Positions 1 through 7,149 of a stretch of DNA of 9,559 nucleotides are shown piece after piece (position 1 is the first letter of the stretch; each line of letters opens with the position of its first letter). Below the pieces are notes generated by a model, which saw only the letters and a list, made by a program, of their open reading frames with translations, did no database searches and had not been told where the DNA came from. A program made the translations under genes and the position numbers. Origin of the DNA: Bacteroidales bacterium (GTDB lineage: Bacteria > Bacteroidota > Bacteroidia > Bacteroidales > P3); contig DUQY01000149.1 of assembly GCA_012837565.1 (NCBI GenBank), positions 1 through 9,559 of the forward strand, in the 5' to 3' direction.

Positions 1-1
1 G

Positions 2-1600
2 GACAAGAAAGATGAGCCTAAGAAAACAGAGGCAAAGAAGACTGAACCTAAAAAGACTGAAACAAAGAAGACAGAAGTTAAGAAAACTACTTCAACTAAG
101 ACTGCTGAGAAAAAACCTAAGCAGGTTGAAAAAGCAAATAAGGATGTTGCTAGTTTAGAAATATCTGAATTTGTTATACCTGAAATTCCAGAAGTTCCAT
201 CTCTTGAGGACTTAAAGGTATCAGACATTAAGCCTAAGGCTCCAACAAAGGAAATAGAAATAGATAAAGAAAACACAAAGCTATTATCTGTGGAAACGCC
301 TTTAGAAGAAAACAAAGAAATTGAAAAGGAAGATATTACCAAGGCTCAACCTAAGAAAGAAATCCCAAAGATTGCTAAGGCAGAGAAAAATGAAGTACCA
401 GACGGAAACAAGTCAGAAGGAAGTTCTGATAATACCTCTTCACAACAAAACCAAGCTTCCAAAGTTACTTATAATTTTGAAAAAGAAGGTCTAATTGATT
501 CCGAAGGAGTATTGGAAATAATGCCAGACGGTTATGGTTTCCTGCGTTCATCTGACTATAACTACCTTAACTCACCTGATGATATCTACGTTTCACAATC
601 ACAAGTAAAGCTATTTGGATTAAAGACAGGCGACACCGTTTCTGGAATTATTCGTCCACCAAAAGATGGAGAGAAATACTTCCCACTAGTTAGAGCAGAA
701 CTTATTAATGGTAGAACAACCGACCAAATAAGAGATAGGGTTCCTTTCGATTACCTTACCCCTCTTTTCCCAGAAGTGAAGTTCCAACTAACAGGACATA
801 AGTTAGAAAGCCTTTCAACAAGAATAATTGACCTCTTCACTCCTATTGGTAAAGGGCAGCGTGCTCTAATTGTTGCGCCACCAAAAACAGGGAAGACAAC
901 CCTTTTAAAAGAAATAGCAAACGCAATATCAGCTAACCACCCTGAGGTATATCTTATAGTACTACTTATTGACGAAAGACCTGAGGAAGTAACCGATATG
1001 CGAAGGACAGTTAATGCAGAAGTTATTGCATCAACATTTGATGAGCCAGCAGATAGGCACGTAAAGATTGCCAACCTAGTTCTTGAAAAAGCAAAAAGAA
1101 TGACAGAATGTGGTCACGATGTGGTTATTGTTCTAGACTCAATCACTCGTTTAGCAAGAGCTTATAATACCGTAGCACCATCATCAGGAAAGGTTCTTTC
1201 AGGAGGAGTGGAAGCTAACGCACTACAAAAACCAAAACGCTTCTTTGGAGCAGCAAGAAACATTGAAGGGGGAGGCTCTCTAACAATTATTGCAACTGCT
1301 CTTATTGAAACAGGTTCTAAGATGGACGAAGTGATTTTTGAAGAGTTTAAAGGTACTGGTAATATGGAACTTCAACTTGACAGAAAGATATCCAACAAAC
1401 GTATCTACCCAGCAATTGACATAGTTACATCCTCAACCCGTAGAGAAGACCTACTACTAGAAAGCTCTATTGTTGGCAGAATGGGAATTATGCGTAATTA
1501 CTTAGCCGATATGAATACAATTGAGGCTATGGAATTTATTAGAAAACAAGTACAAAACACAAGGAATAACCAAGAGTTTCTCCTTAGCATGAACAGTTAA
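2..1600 (+). CDS. rho: Transcription termination factor Rho, 5' end outside window
   Basis: Rho is a hexameric RNA-dependent ATPase that binds nascent RNA and releases it from RNA polymerase in the cytoplasm. The frame is open from base 2, giving 532 residues with no start, so the true start lies upstream; the GTG at 290 is an internal codon. Residues 1 to about 155 are Lys/Glu/Pro-rich and low in complexity, starting with a KKTEx pentapeptide repeat. An S1/cold-shock-like RNA-binding domain follows (about 506-706, GVLEIMPDGYGFLRS). The RecA-like ATPase shows Walker A APPKTGKTT (about 875-901), Walker B VVIVLDSITR (about 1121-1150), SGGVEANALQKPKRFFGAAR and the R-loop region KGTGNMEL. The last 370 or so residues match the normal Rho core, so the excess is in the N-terminal insert, as known for Bacteroidota Rho. 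The SAP-like N-terminal subdomain is probably upstream. The 107-residue gene follows after 4 nt. Identity is certain; only the total length is unknown. Confidence 0.97.
   Translation, partial: DKKDEPKKTEAKKTEPKKTETKKTEVKKTTSTKTAEKKPKQVEKANKDVASLEISEFVIPEIPEVPSLEDLKVSDIKPKAPTKEIEIDKENTKLLSVETPLEENKEIEKEDITKAQPKKEIPKIAKAEKNEVPDGNKSEGSSDNTSSQQNQASKVTYNFEKEGLIDSEGVLEIMPDGYGFLRSSDYNYLNSPDDIYVSQSQVKLFGLKTGDTVSGIIRPPKDGEKYFPLVRAELINGRTTDQIRDRVPFDYLTPLFPEVKFQLTGHKLESLSTRIIDLFTPIGKGQRALIVAPPKTGKTTLLKEIANAISANHPEVYLIVLLIDERPEEVTDMRRTVNAEVIASTFDEPADRHVKIANLVLEKAKRMTECGHDVVIVLDSITRLARAYNTVAPSSGKVLSGGVEANALQKPKRFFGAARNIEGGGSLTIIATALIETGSKMDEVIFEEFKGTGNMELQLDRKISNKRIYPAIDIVTSSTRREDLLLESSIVGRMGIMRNYLADMNTIEAMEFIRKQVQNTRNNQEFLLSMNS
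5..88 (+). repeat. 15-base tandem repeat coding KKTEx pentapeptides in rho
   Basis: About five and a half in-frame 15-base units encode KKDEP, KKTEA, KKTEP, KKTET, KKTEV and KKT. The units differ at synonymous positions (aag/aaa, act/aca), so the tract is not a recent perfect duplication. It sits inside the disordered, basic insert of Rho, ahead of the RNA-binding domain, and may begin further upstream of the window. Confidence 0.85.
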
Positions 1601-1604
1601 GAAA

Positions 1605-1928
1605 ATGAATAAGATAATAGATTTACAAGAAAAATCAGACTCTCTTTCAACAATGATATGCAGTTTTTCAAAACCTTTTATGCTAACAAAGGAACATAGC
1701 ACAGAAATAAGACAGCTCCTAAGCTCCGAGTCAGACCTAAGACTAGGGCTAGAGTTTATTACAGAAGGGAAAACAGAAAAGGAACTTAAGCAGAATATTT
1801 TACTTGTCACCCAAGAGGCAGAGATAATCCTTTACACCCTTATGCAACTAGACAAAATAGGACTTAAAGAAGCCCTCCCAATGATTGATAAGGCAAAAGA
1901 AATTGTTGCAATCATAAAGACATTATAA
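1605..1928 (+). CDS. Small protein of unknown function downstream of rho
   Basis: I do not recognise this 107-residue protein. It has no signal peptide, no membrane segment and only one cysteine (C19). It is rich in Leu, Ile, Glu and Lys. Amphipathic stretches at about residues 1-20, 27-42, 57-84 and 88-107 suggest an all-helical cytoplasmic protein. The ATG lies 4 nt after the rho stop codon, so translation is probably coupled to rho and the start is well placed. glyS follows after 33 nt on the same strand. The sequence AAGAAA just before the ATG is A-rich, as is common in Bacteroidota leaders. The position suggests co-expression with rho, but that alone does not show that it acts with Rho. 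Base composition matches its neighbours and there is no sign of transfer. Confidence 0.8.
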   Translation: MNKIIDLQEKSDSLSTMICSFSKPFMLTKEHSTEIRQLLSSESDLRLGLEFITEGKTEKELKQNILLVTQEAEIILYTLMQLDKIGLKEALPMIDKAKEIVAIIKTL

Positions 1929-1961
1929 ACCAAGCAAGACTAAGAAACACAAAACAAAGAT

Positions 1962-3488
1962 ATGGCAAACAACGAAGACTTATTCAAAAAAATCATCTCA
2001 CACTCAAAAGAATATGGGTATATTTTCCCTTCATCAGAAATATATGATGGAATGGCTGCCGTTTATGACTATGGACAATATGGCGTTGAACTAAAGAATA
2101 ATATAAAACAATATTGGTGGAAATCGATGGTACAAATGCATGATAACATTGTAGGCATTGACTCATCAATATTTATGCACCCGAAGATTTGGAAAGCCTC
2201 AGGACACGTAGATGCATTCAATGACCCATTAATCGACAACAAAGACTCAAAGAAAAGATATAGGGCAGATGTTTTGATAGAAGACCATATTGCAAAAATA
2301 GAAGACAAAATAGAGAAAGAAGTCCTTAAGGCAGAAAAGCGCTTTGGAGACAGTTTCAACAAAGAAGAATTTGTATCAACCAACCAAAGAGTATTAGACA
2401 ATCAAGCAAAGATAGACGATATATCTTCTCGATTTGCAGACCTAATGAATGCAGAAAACCTTGAAGGAGTAAAACTCTTGATTGAAGAACTAGGAATAGT
2501 TTGCCCAATAAGTGGAACAAAAAACTGGACAGATGTACGTCAGTTCAATCTAATGTTCTCAACCAAAATGGGCTCCCTAAGCGAAGATACCAACATAGTA
2601 TATCTAAGACCAGAAACAGCACAAGGCATATTCGTTAACTTCCTAAATGTTCAGAAAAGTGGAAGAATGAAGATACCATTTGGCATAGCACAGATAGGGA
2701 AAGCCTTTAGGAATGAGATAGTAGCAAGACAGTTTATCTTCCGAATGAGAGAATTTGAACAAATGGAGATGCAGTTCTTCGTTCGACCAGGAGAAGAGCT
2801 TAAATGGTTTGAACACTGGAAGGAAACAAGGATGAAATGGCACCTATCACTTGGCATACCAAAAACAGAATATCGTTTCCACGACCACGAAAAACTAGCA
2901 CACTATGCAAATGCAGCAACAGATATTGAATTTAGATTCCCATTTGGATTTAAAGAATTAGAAGGCATACACTCAAGAGGCGACTTCGACCTAAAACAAC
3001 ACCAAGAGTTCTCAGGCAAGAAAATACAATACTTCGACCCAGAACTAAAAGAAAACTACACACCATACGTAGTTGAAACCTCAATCGGATTAGACAGAAC
3101 CTTCCTTGCAGTACTATCGCACGCCTATACCGAACAAACCCTTGAAGATGGCACAATTAGAACAGTACTTAACCTACCAAAAGTACTTTGTCCAATCAAA
3201 GCAGCAATCCTTCCACTTGTGAAGAAAGATAATATGCCAGAGAAAGCAAAAGAAATAGAGAAAATGCTACGCTCAGACTTCATGGTACAATACGATGAAA
3301 AAGACGCAATCGGCAAACGTTACCGCCGTCAAGACGCAATCGGCACACCTTATTGCATAACAGTCGATACCCAAACCCTCGAAGACAATACAGTAACCAT
3401 CAGGGAAAGAGACACCATGCACCAAGACCGCATTCCAATCTCTGACCTAACAAACTACATACACAAAGGCATCAGACCCTTAGCATAA
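1962..3488 (+). CDS. glyS: Glycine--tRNA ligase, homodimeric type
   Basis: This class II aminoacyl-tRNA synthetase attaches glycine to tRNA-Gly in an ATP-dependent cytoplasmic reaction. At 508 residues it has the usual length of the single-chain alpha2 enzyme, not the separate alpha and beta chains of Proteobacteria. Visible motifs are the N-terminal core with motif 1 region GHVDAFNDP (residues 81-89); RPETAQGIFVNF (216-227), typical of this type; motif 2, FRNEI followed by RMREFEQME (249-269); and motif 3 GLDRTFLAVL (376-385). The C-terminal anticodon-binding domain begins near VLCPIKAAILPL (408-419) and includes GKRYRRQDAIGTPYC (451-465). An insert at about residues 90-165, rich in Lys, Glu and Asp, lies between motif 1 and the rest, as in other members. 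The ATG at 1962 gives the family's normal N-terminus. It is probably transcribed with rho and the small gene before it, and ends at the terminator at 3531-3555. Confidence 0.97.
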   Translation: MANNEDLFKKIISHSKEYGYIFPSSEIYDGMAAVYDYGQYGVELKNNIKQYWWKSMVQMHDNIVGIDSSIFMHPKIWKASGHVDAFNDPLIDNKDSKKRYRADVLIEDHIAKIEDKIEKEVLKAEKRFGDSFNKEEFVSTNQRVLDNQAKIDDISSRFADLMNAENLEGVKLLIEELGIVCPISGTKNWTDVRQFNLMFSTKMGSLSEDTNIVYLRPETAQGIFVNFLNVQKSGRMKIPFGIAQIGKAFRNEIVARQFIFRMREFEQMEMQFFVRPGEELKWFEHWKETRMKWHLSLGIPKTEYRFHDHEKLAHYANAATDIEFRFPFGFKELEGIHSRGDFDLKQHQEFSGKKIQYFDPELKENYTPYVVETSIGLDRTFLAVLSHAYTEQTLEDGTIRTVLNLPKVLCPIKAAILPLVKKDNMPEKAKEIEKMLRSDFMVQYDEKDAIGKRYRRQDAIGTPYCITVDTQTLEDNTVTIRERDTMHQDRIPISDLTNYIHKGIRPLA

Positions 3489-3530
3489 ACCAAAAAGCAT
3501 ATTATTCTTATAATATACAAACACACAGAA

Positions 3531-3555
3531 AGACGCCCAATTGGACGTCTTTTTT
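3531..3555 (+). terminator. Rho-independent terminator after glyS
   Basis: AGACG pairs with CGTCT, then a C/A mismatch, then an inner CC-AATT-GG hairpin, followed at once by a T run through 3555. It lies 42 nt after the glyS stop codon and points in the direction of the rho-glyS unit. Confidence 0.8.
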
Positions 3556-3846
3556 CTGATTTTGACACAACAAAATACAGTATTTATTAAATTCTTAACA
3601 ATCTGTTTATTATTGCTCTATATATATACGCAGAACATCAAATATATCCCCTAAGCACTCCCACCCTCAAGCAGTTTTAAGATTCCTTGTAAGTCAATGA
3701 AGATATACTTATCAACAATAAAATGAGTTTTGGCAAGTTGAGAAAGCAATTATTATAATCAAAAGGGTTAAGAGTTAATACGTAAAATTTCGTTTCCAAT
3801 CTTCTAATATTATTCAAGAAAACTAGCCCGAAAAAGAGACAAAATT

Positions 3847-3998
3847 AAAACGCTGTAATAATTTACTGAAACGCTGTTTTAAAAAAATGAAACGCTGTTT
3901 CAAGAAATTAAAACAGCGTTTCAGTAAGACCCCGTCTTTTTAAATTTATGTCCCACCTTTTTAAATTTATATCCCACTTTTTTAAAATTATATCAAGT
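3847..3998. repeat. Array of near-palindromes and repeats with a 21-base period
   Basis: Four copies of an AAAC-NNN-GTTT-type site have their three-base centres at 3852-3854, 3873-3875, 3894-3896 and 3915-3917, exactly 21 bases apart. The first three read GCT and the fourth reads AGC, so it is the same site inverted. Copy 1 keeps only its left arm; copy 3 (3888-3902) is a TGAAAC/GTTTCA dyad. In the same phase follow three further 21-base units, 3936-3956 and 3957-3977 (two differences) and 3978-3998 (degenerate), with the pattern CTTTTTAAATTTAT then TCCCAC. I do not recognise the element. It could be an array of protein-binding sites, a miniature mobile element or a decaying tandem repeat. 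Confidence 0.8.
3863..3927. repeat. Perfect 20-base inverted repeat with 25-base loop
   Basis: The arm at 3863-3882 (TTACTGAAACGCTGTTTTAA) is the exact reverse complement of 3908-3927. The 25-base loop holds a smaller dyad, TGAAAC-GCT-GTTTCA (3888-3902). As RNA this would form a long stem from either strand. No T run follows directly on either side, so it is not a typical terminator. Confidence 0.85.
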
Positions 3999-4044
3999 CT
4001 TTTTTCACAAAGGTCAACTCCTGATTCTTACAGTTTATACAACA

Positions 4045-4067
4045 AAGGGCGAATGCAATTCGCCCTT
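4045..4067 (-). terminator. Terminator hairpin of the surE-cyuA operon
   Basis: A perfect 9-base stem, AAGGGCGAA with TTCGCCCTT, surrounds a 5-base loop and lies 30 nt past the stop codon of the last minus-strand gene. On the minus strand it is followed by TGTTGT and not a full T run, so termination may be incomplete. On the plus strand TTAAGTTTGTTTG follows, so it could also stop transcripts from the left. Confidence 0.65.
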
Positions 4068-4097
4068 AAGTTTGTTTGTGCTTACTTGTATGTGTTC

Positions 4098-5360
4098 TTA
4101 ATCCTCTTTTGAGGTTAGGATTTCTAAGATTAGGTCATCCATAGAGTCCATTCCGTAGCGTCCTATCTTGCCTATGTTTTGGATTGAGCGTTCGATTGAT
4201 TTTTCGCTTATGCCGTCGGTTGGTTCTACTTCTATATTGCGAACAGCAAGGGTTGAGCTATCGAAGGCTGAGCCAAGTGCTACTGACATTTTGAGGGAAC
4301 ATGAGGGTTTGGCTCCGTCACATATCATGCCTGTTAGGGTGTTTATCATATTTTTTATTGAAAAACATACTTGTGCATAGCTTCCACCTTGTAAGAGGAC
4401 TAAGCCTGCTGACACTCCAATGGATGCGTTTACTAAGCCACAAAGGGCTGATAGTCTGCCGATATATTGTTTTACGTAGGTTGAGGTTAGGTGCGATAGC
4501 ATTAGGGCTCTAATTAGTTCTTCTTCGGTTTTATTGGTTTCTTTGCTAAATTCGTATATTGGTAGGGTGCAAGTGATCCCTTGGTTGCCTGAGCCTGAAT
4601 TGGTATAAACTGGTGCTGTGGCTCCTCCCATTCTTGCATCGGATGCGGCACAGGTTTTTGCTATTACTCTCTTACGGACTGAGGTTTCTTCATCGCTCAT
4701 TAGTATTTTGCCTATCTTTAAGCCATAGTCGCCTCTTAGTCCTTCTTTCGATGCTGCCTCTATTACTGGTATTGTGTCTAGTATCCACCTTATTTTGGTT
4801 AATGGTGTTTTGGTTGCGTAGTCGAACATGTCTTCTAGAGTGAATGTTAGATTTTGATCTATATCTTTTTGTTGTTCTGTCTCTACTTCTACACTAAACA
4901 AAACCTCATCATTCTTTTGCACGTGTACTATGTTTTGATGTGTCTTTGCTATTATTACTTTCGAGGTTTGGTCGTCTGCGTATGCTATGCATTCGATATG
5001 GAGTTTGTCTACGTCTTTTGCGTGAAATATATCTATCTTATGATTCTTCAGCCAAGTTTTGGCTTCTGGCATACATTCTTTTTTGCAGTTTAGTACATCT
5101 AAGCCTTTTGAACTATCACCACAGACCACCCCAAGGCTTATTGCTATTGGTAGCCCAATCATTCCTGTGCCTGGTATTCCTACTCCCATGGCGTTTTTTA
5201 TTACGTTTTGGCTTATATGTAGTTCTATTCGTTGTGGCTCTTGTCCTAAGACTTCTTTTGCTTTAGCTACACAAAGTGCAACTGCTACTGGTTCGGTGCA
5301 TCCTGTGGATAGGATTATATTATCTTTTAATAGTTGTTCAATTATTTCTTCCTTGGACAT
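4098..5360 (-). CDS. cyuA: L-cysteine desulfidase family protein (CyuA/UPF0597), iron-sulfur enzyme
   Basis: Family members (E. coli CyuA/YhaM, the methanogen L-cysteine desulfidase) split L-cysteine into pyruvate, ammonia and sulfide with a [4Fe-4S] cluster; they are related to iron-sulfur serine dehydratases. The 420-residue length is normal for the family. STGCTEPVAVAL (residues 18-29) carries the hallmark cysteine C21. Other likely cluster cysteines are C307 (SALCG) and C347/C354 (ICDGAKPSC). Conserved loops NAMGVGIPGTGMIGLP (56-71), ARMGGATAPV (242-251) and SGSGNQGI (255-262) are present. There is no signal peptide, so it acts in the cytoplasm. It is the last gene of the cluster, 19 nt after the thioredoxin-like gene. 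The ATG at 5360 gives the expected N-terminus. Substrate choice of cysteine over serine is inferred from family, not shown by the sequence. Confidence 0.88.
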   Translation of the reverse strand: MSKEEIIEQLLKDNIILSTGCTEPVAVALCVAKAKEVLGQEPQRIELHISQNVIKNAMGVGIPGTGMIGLPIAISLGVVCGDSSKGLDVLNCKKECMPEAKTWLKNHKIDIFHAKDVDKLHIECIAYADDQTSKVIIAKTHQNIVHVQKNDEVLFSVEVETEQQKDIDQNLTFTLEDMFDYATKTPLTKIRWILDTIPVIEAASKEGLRGDYGLKIGKILMSDEETSVRKRVIAKTCAASDARMGGATAPVYTNSGSGNQGITCTLPIYEFSKETNKTEEELIRALMLSHLTSTYVKQYIGRLSALCGLVNASIGVSAGLVLLQGGSYAQVCFSIKNMINTLTGMICDGAKPSCSLKMSVALGSAFDSSTLAVRNIEVEPTDGISEKSIERSIQNIGKIGRYGMDSMDDLILEILTSKED

Positions 5361-5379
5361 TATTTATCAGTTTGGATTG

Positions 5380-5958
5380 TTATTTTTTCTTGTTTGCTTT
5401 TTCAATTTCTTTCATAACATCTGGCTTAATCTTCTTTTCATATACTTTCTTGAAGTCTTCGAAGGTGTATTGAAGGTCGTATTTTCCGCCTAAGAATACT
5501 ACTATTGGTTCGAAGTCTTGTGGTGGGAAATAACTTGGGATGATTGTTGCGATATTAAGATCGGGGTTAAGTACGGAGAATGATGGGTATGCTAGACGGT
5601 TATTTAACAGATAGCTTGCTAGCTCATGTGCTGAACCTCTTTTCTTTGGGTTTGGGTTCTTGTATTCTTTTCCTCCAAACATTACTGCTTCTTTCGATTC
5701 TGCATCAAATTTAACGTTATAGAAATAATGGTTCATTAGCTCTGCAATCAATGCGTCTGCAAATGTGTCTTTCTCCATTCTCTTGCACCATCCACACCAG
5801 TCGGTATAGCAGTCGACGAATACTCTTTTGGCGTCTTTGCCGTCTTTTTCTATATGTGATTCTACTTCAGCTATATTTATCCACTCTATTGTTTTTTGGG
5901 AATAGCCTGCACTAACAAAAATAGTTAGGCATAATACTAAAAGGCTGATTTTTTTCAT
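5380..5958 (-). CDS. Exported thioredoxin-fold protein with CGWC active site
   Basis: This 192-residue protein begins with a signal peptide (KK, a hydrophobic stretch at residues 4-17, likely cleavage near SAGYS-Q), so it acts in the periplasm or is membrane-anchored there. The thioredoxin-fold centre is VFVDCYTDWCGWCKRMEKDTF (residues 47-66 and on), with redox pair C55 and C58 and an additional C50. The cis-proline loop is AYPSF (123-127). The form resembles thioredoxin_7/SoxW-like proteins common in Bacteroidota. The region 141-160, PSYFPPQDFEPIVVFLGGKY, precedes a charged helical tail ending in lysines. Its partner could be a disulfide-containing envelope protein, but none is shown. It lies 37 nt after the SpoIID-like gene and 19 nt before cyuA on the same strand. 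Fold and export are clear; whether it reduces or oxidises its targets is unknown. Confidence 0.88.
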   Translation of the reverse strand: MKKISLLVLCLTIFVSAGYSQKTIEWINIAEVESHIEKDGKDAKRVFVDCYTDWCGWCKRMEKDTFADALIAELMNHYFYNVKFDAESKEAVMFGGKEYKNPNPKKRGSAHELASYLLNNRLAYPSFSVLNPDLNIATIIPSYFPPQDFEPIVVFLGGKYDLQYTFEDFKKVYEKKIKPDVMKEIEKANKKK

Positions 5959-5995
5959 AGTATTTCTTTATTTAATTGTAATTTATCTGGTTTAT

Positions 5996-7141
5996 TTAAT
6001 TTAATATCTTTTCTTCGTCTATTCTTTTTATTTTGGCTCCTGTATAATAGAATTCCAAAACCTGCCAGTATTCATAACCCTGATCGCACATATTTATTGC
6101 TCCCTCTTGGCTCATTCCTACTCCATGTCCGTAGCCTTTGCCACTTAGTTTTACTTCGCTTCCCCATAGCTGTATGTCGAAAAGGGTAGATCTTAGAGCA
6201 AAGTCTTTCCTTATCTGAACTAATGGAACGCCTAGCATGGTTTTCTTCCTGCCCTCCTTTTGTGAGAAGTTTATTAGTTCGTTCTTTACAGAGTCGTCCT
6301 TAATGTTTACTCCTTTTTCTCTGAAATAATTCCTCCAATCTCTAAGTCTTATGTATTTTTCCCATTCGTAGGCTTTCATTCCTACTGAAAAAGTGTCTTG
6401 CTTGCCTGTAAGGTGTGAGAAAGCATTTTTCCAAACATCTTCCGAGTTAACGGTCTGCCCTCCACTATTTGCATGAAAAAGGGTTTCGATAAGGTTGCCC
6501 ATGGAGTCTACAATTACCTCTCCCTTGCTATTATGTGCTCCTTGTATTACTTCTACTTGGTTGCATCTGCCCTTATATGCTTGGCAATGTACTCCATCGC
6601 ACATATGGTAGCCGTCTTTTTGGTGCTTGTTTAGGTTCATAAACAGATAGTTCCTTACACAGATGGCTTGTAGTTTGAAGAAGTCTACGTTTTTGGTTGC
6701 TCCCCATGTTTCTGCCTGAACTACGCCTGCTATATAGCTTTCTATTTCTATATTATTTATTAGTTTAAGATGTCCTTTTTCATTGCTTACCAATAGATTG
6801 TCGTCATATCGTCTTTCTGGCACTCCATTTTCTTTGGGGCTTAGGAGAAAGAAGTTCATTAGACCTTGGGTTAGGAAATTAATGGTTTTGTAGTTGCCTA
6901 TTAGGGAATCGTTTATCAGAAGTTCTAGCTTTTCTGACTTGGCTTTAATTTTTACTATATCGGTTTTCTGAATGCTTATTTCTTGCTCGCCTAACTTAAT
7001 GGTATATCGCCCAAATGAGGATACAAAGCTTGCTTCCTTTATCTGTTTATCGGCATATATCCTTACATTTATCTTTTCTGCACTTAATGACAGGGATAGG
7101 ACTGTGAATAGTATAAGTAGTATGGTCTTTAAAAATTTCAT
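5996..7141 (-). CDS. SpoIID/LytB-domain protein, probable peptidoglycan-acting
   Basis: SpoIID of Bacillus is a lytic transglycosylase that cleaves glycan strands lacking stem peptides; homologues also occur in bacteria that never sporulate. This 381-residue member has a signal peptide (residues 1-20, cleavage near LSLSA-E). Residues 22-120 form a less conserved beta-rich region. The SpoIID domain starts near IEIESYIAGVVQAETWG (131-147); E144 matches the position of the catalytic glutamate. Next come a Cys/His cluster YHMCDGVHCQAYKGRC (178-193), comparable to the zinc site of SpoIID; FHANSGGQT (222-230); and the C-terminal YGHGVGMSQEGA (337-348). All family landmarks are present, so an active enzyme is likely. 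It starts 8 nt after lpxB, linking it to envelope synthesis. Its exact substrate in a Gram-negative wall is not evident. Confidence 0.92.
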   Translation of the reverse strand: MKFLKTILLILFTVLSLSLSAEKINVRIYADKQIKEASFVSSFGRYTIKLGEQEISIQKTDIVKIKAKSEKLELLINDSLIGNYKTINFLTQGLMNFFLLSPKENGVPERRYDDNLLVSNEKGHLKLINNIEIESYIAGVVQAETWGATKNVDFFKLQAICVRNYLFMNLNKHQKDGYHMCDGVHCQAYKGRCNQVEVIQGAHNSKGEVIVDSMGNLIETLFHANSGGQTVNSEDVWKNAFSHLTGKQDTFSVGMKAYEWEKYIRLRDWRNYFREKGVNIKDDSVKNELINFSQKEGRKKTMLGVPLVQIRKDFALRSTLFDIQLWGSEVKLSGKGYGHGVGMSQEGAINMCDQGYEYWQVLEFYYTGAKIKRIDEEKILN

Positions 7142-7149
7142 TTTATGTT

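Larger units (their letters stand above)
3489..4097. other. 609-base non-coding gap between converging operons
   Basis: No plausible gene is present; the longest ATG-started frames I checked are about a dozen codons. Contents in order are the glyS terminator (3531-3555); an AT-rich stretch with nothing I can identify (3556 to about 3845); a 21-base-period array with a 20-base inverted repeat (3847-3998); and the terminator of the minus-strand operon (4045-4067). The gap is long for two operons that only need to end back to back. Confidence 0.85.

Noticed and set aside
751..1074. Minus-strand frame of 107 codons inside rho
   Set aside because: It is a shadow of the conserved Rho ATPase core with no motif of its own.
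290..1600. Rho starting at the GTG at 290 as a 436-residue protein
   Set aside because: The frame is open back to base 2 with matching low-complexity Lys/Glu-rich sequence, so the GTG is internal.
2069..2401. Minus-strand frame of 110 codons inside glyS
   Set aside because: It is antisense to the GlyRS N-terminal region and shows no recognisable family feature.
3639..3646. Minus-strand TATATTTG match to the -7 promoter consensus, and another at 3840-3847
   Set aside because: With six fixed, mostly A/T bases, chance matches are expected in such AT-rich DNA; no -33 element or gene follows.
3556..3845. Possible decayed gene or small RNA in the first half of the convergent gap
   Set aside because: No long frame, recognisable protein remnant, strong hairpin or promoter pair could be seen.
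3847..3998. CRISPR array
   Set aside because: Units are only 21 bases with no separate unique spacers, and no cas gene is present.
5059..5493. 144-codon plus-strand frame across the cyuA start and the end of the thioredoxin-like gene
   Set aside because: It lies antisense to two well-supported genes, has low-complexity Leu/Phe/Ser content and matches no family I know.
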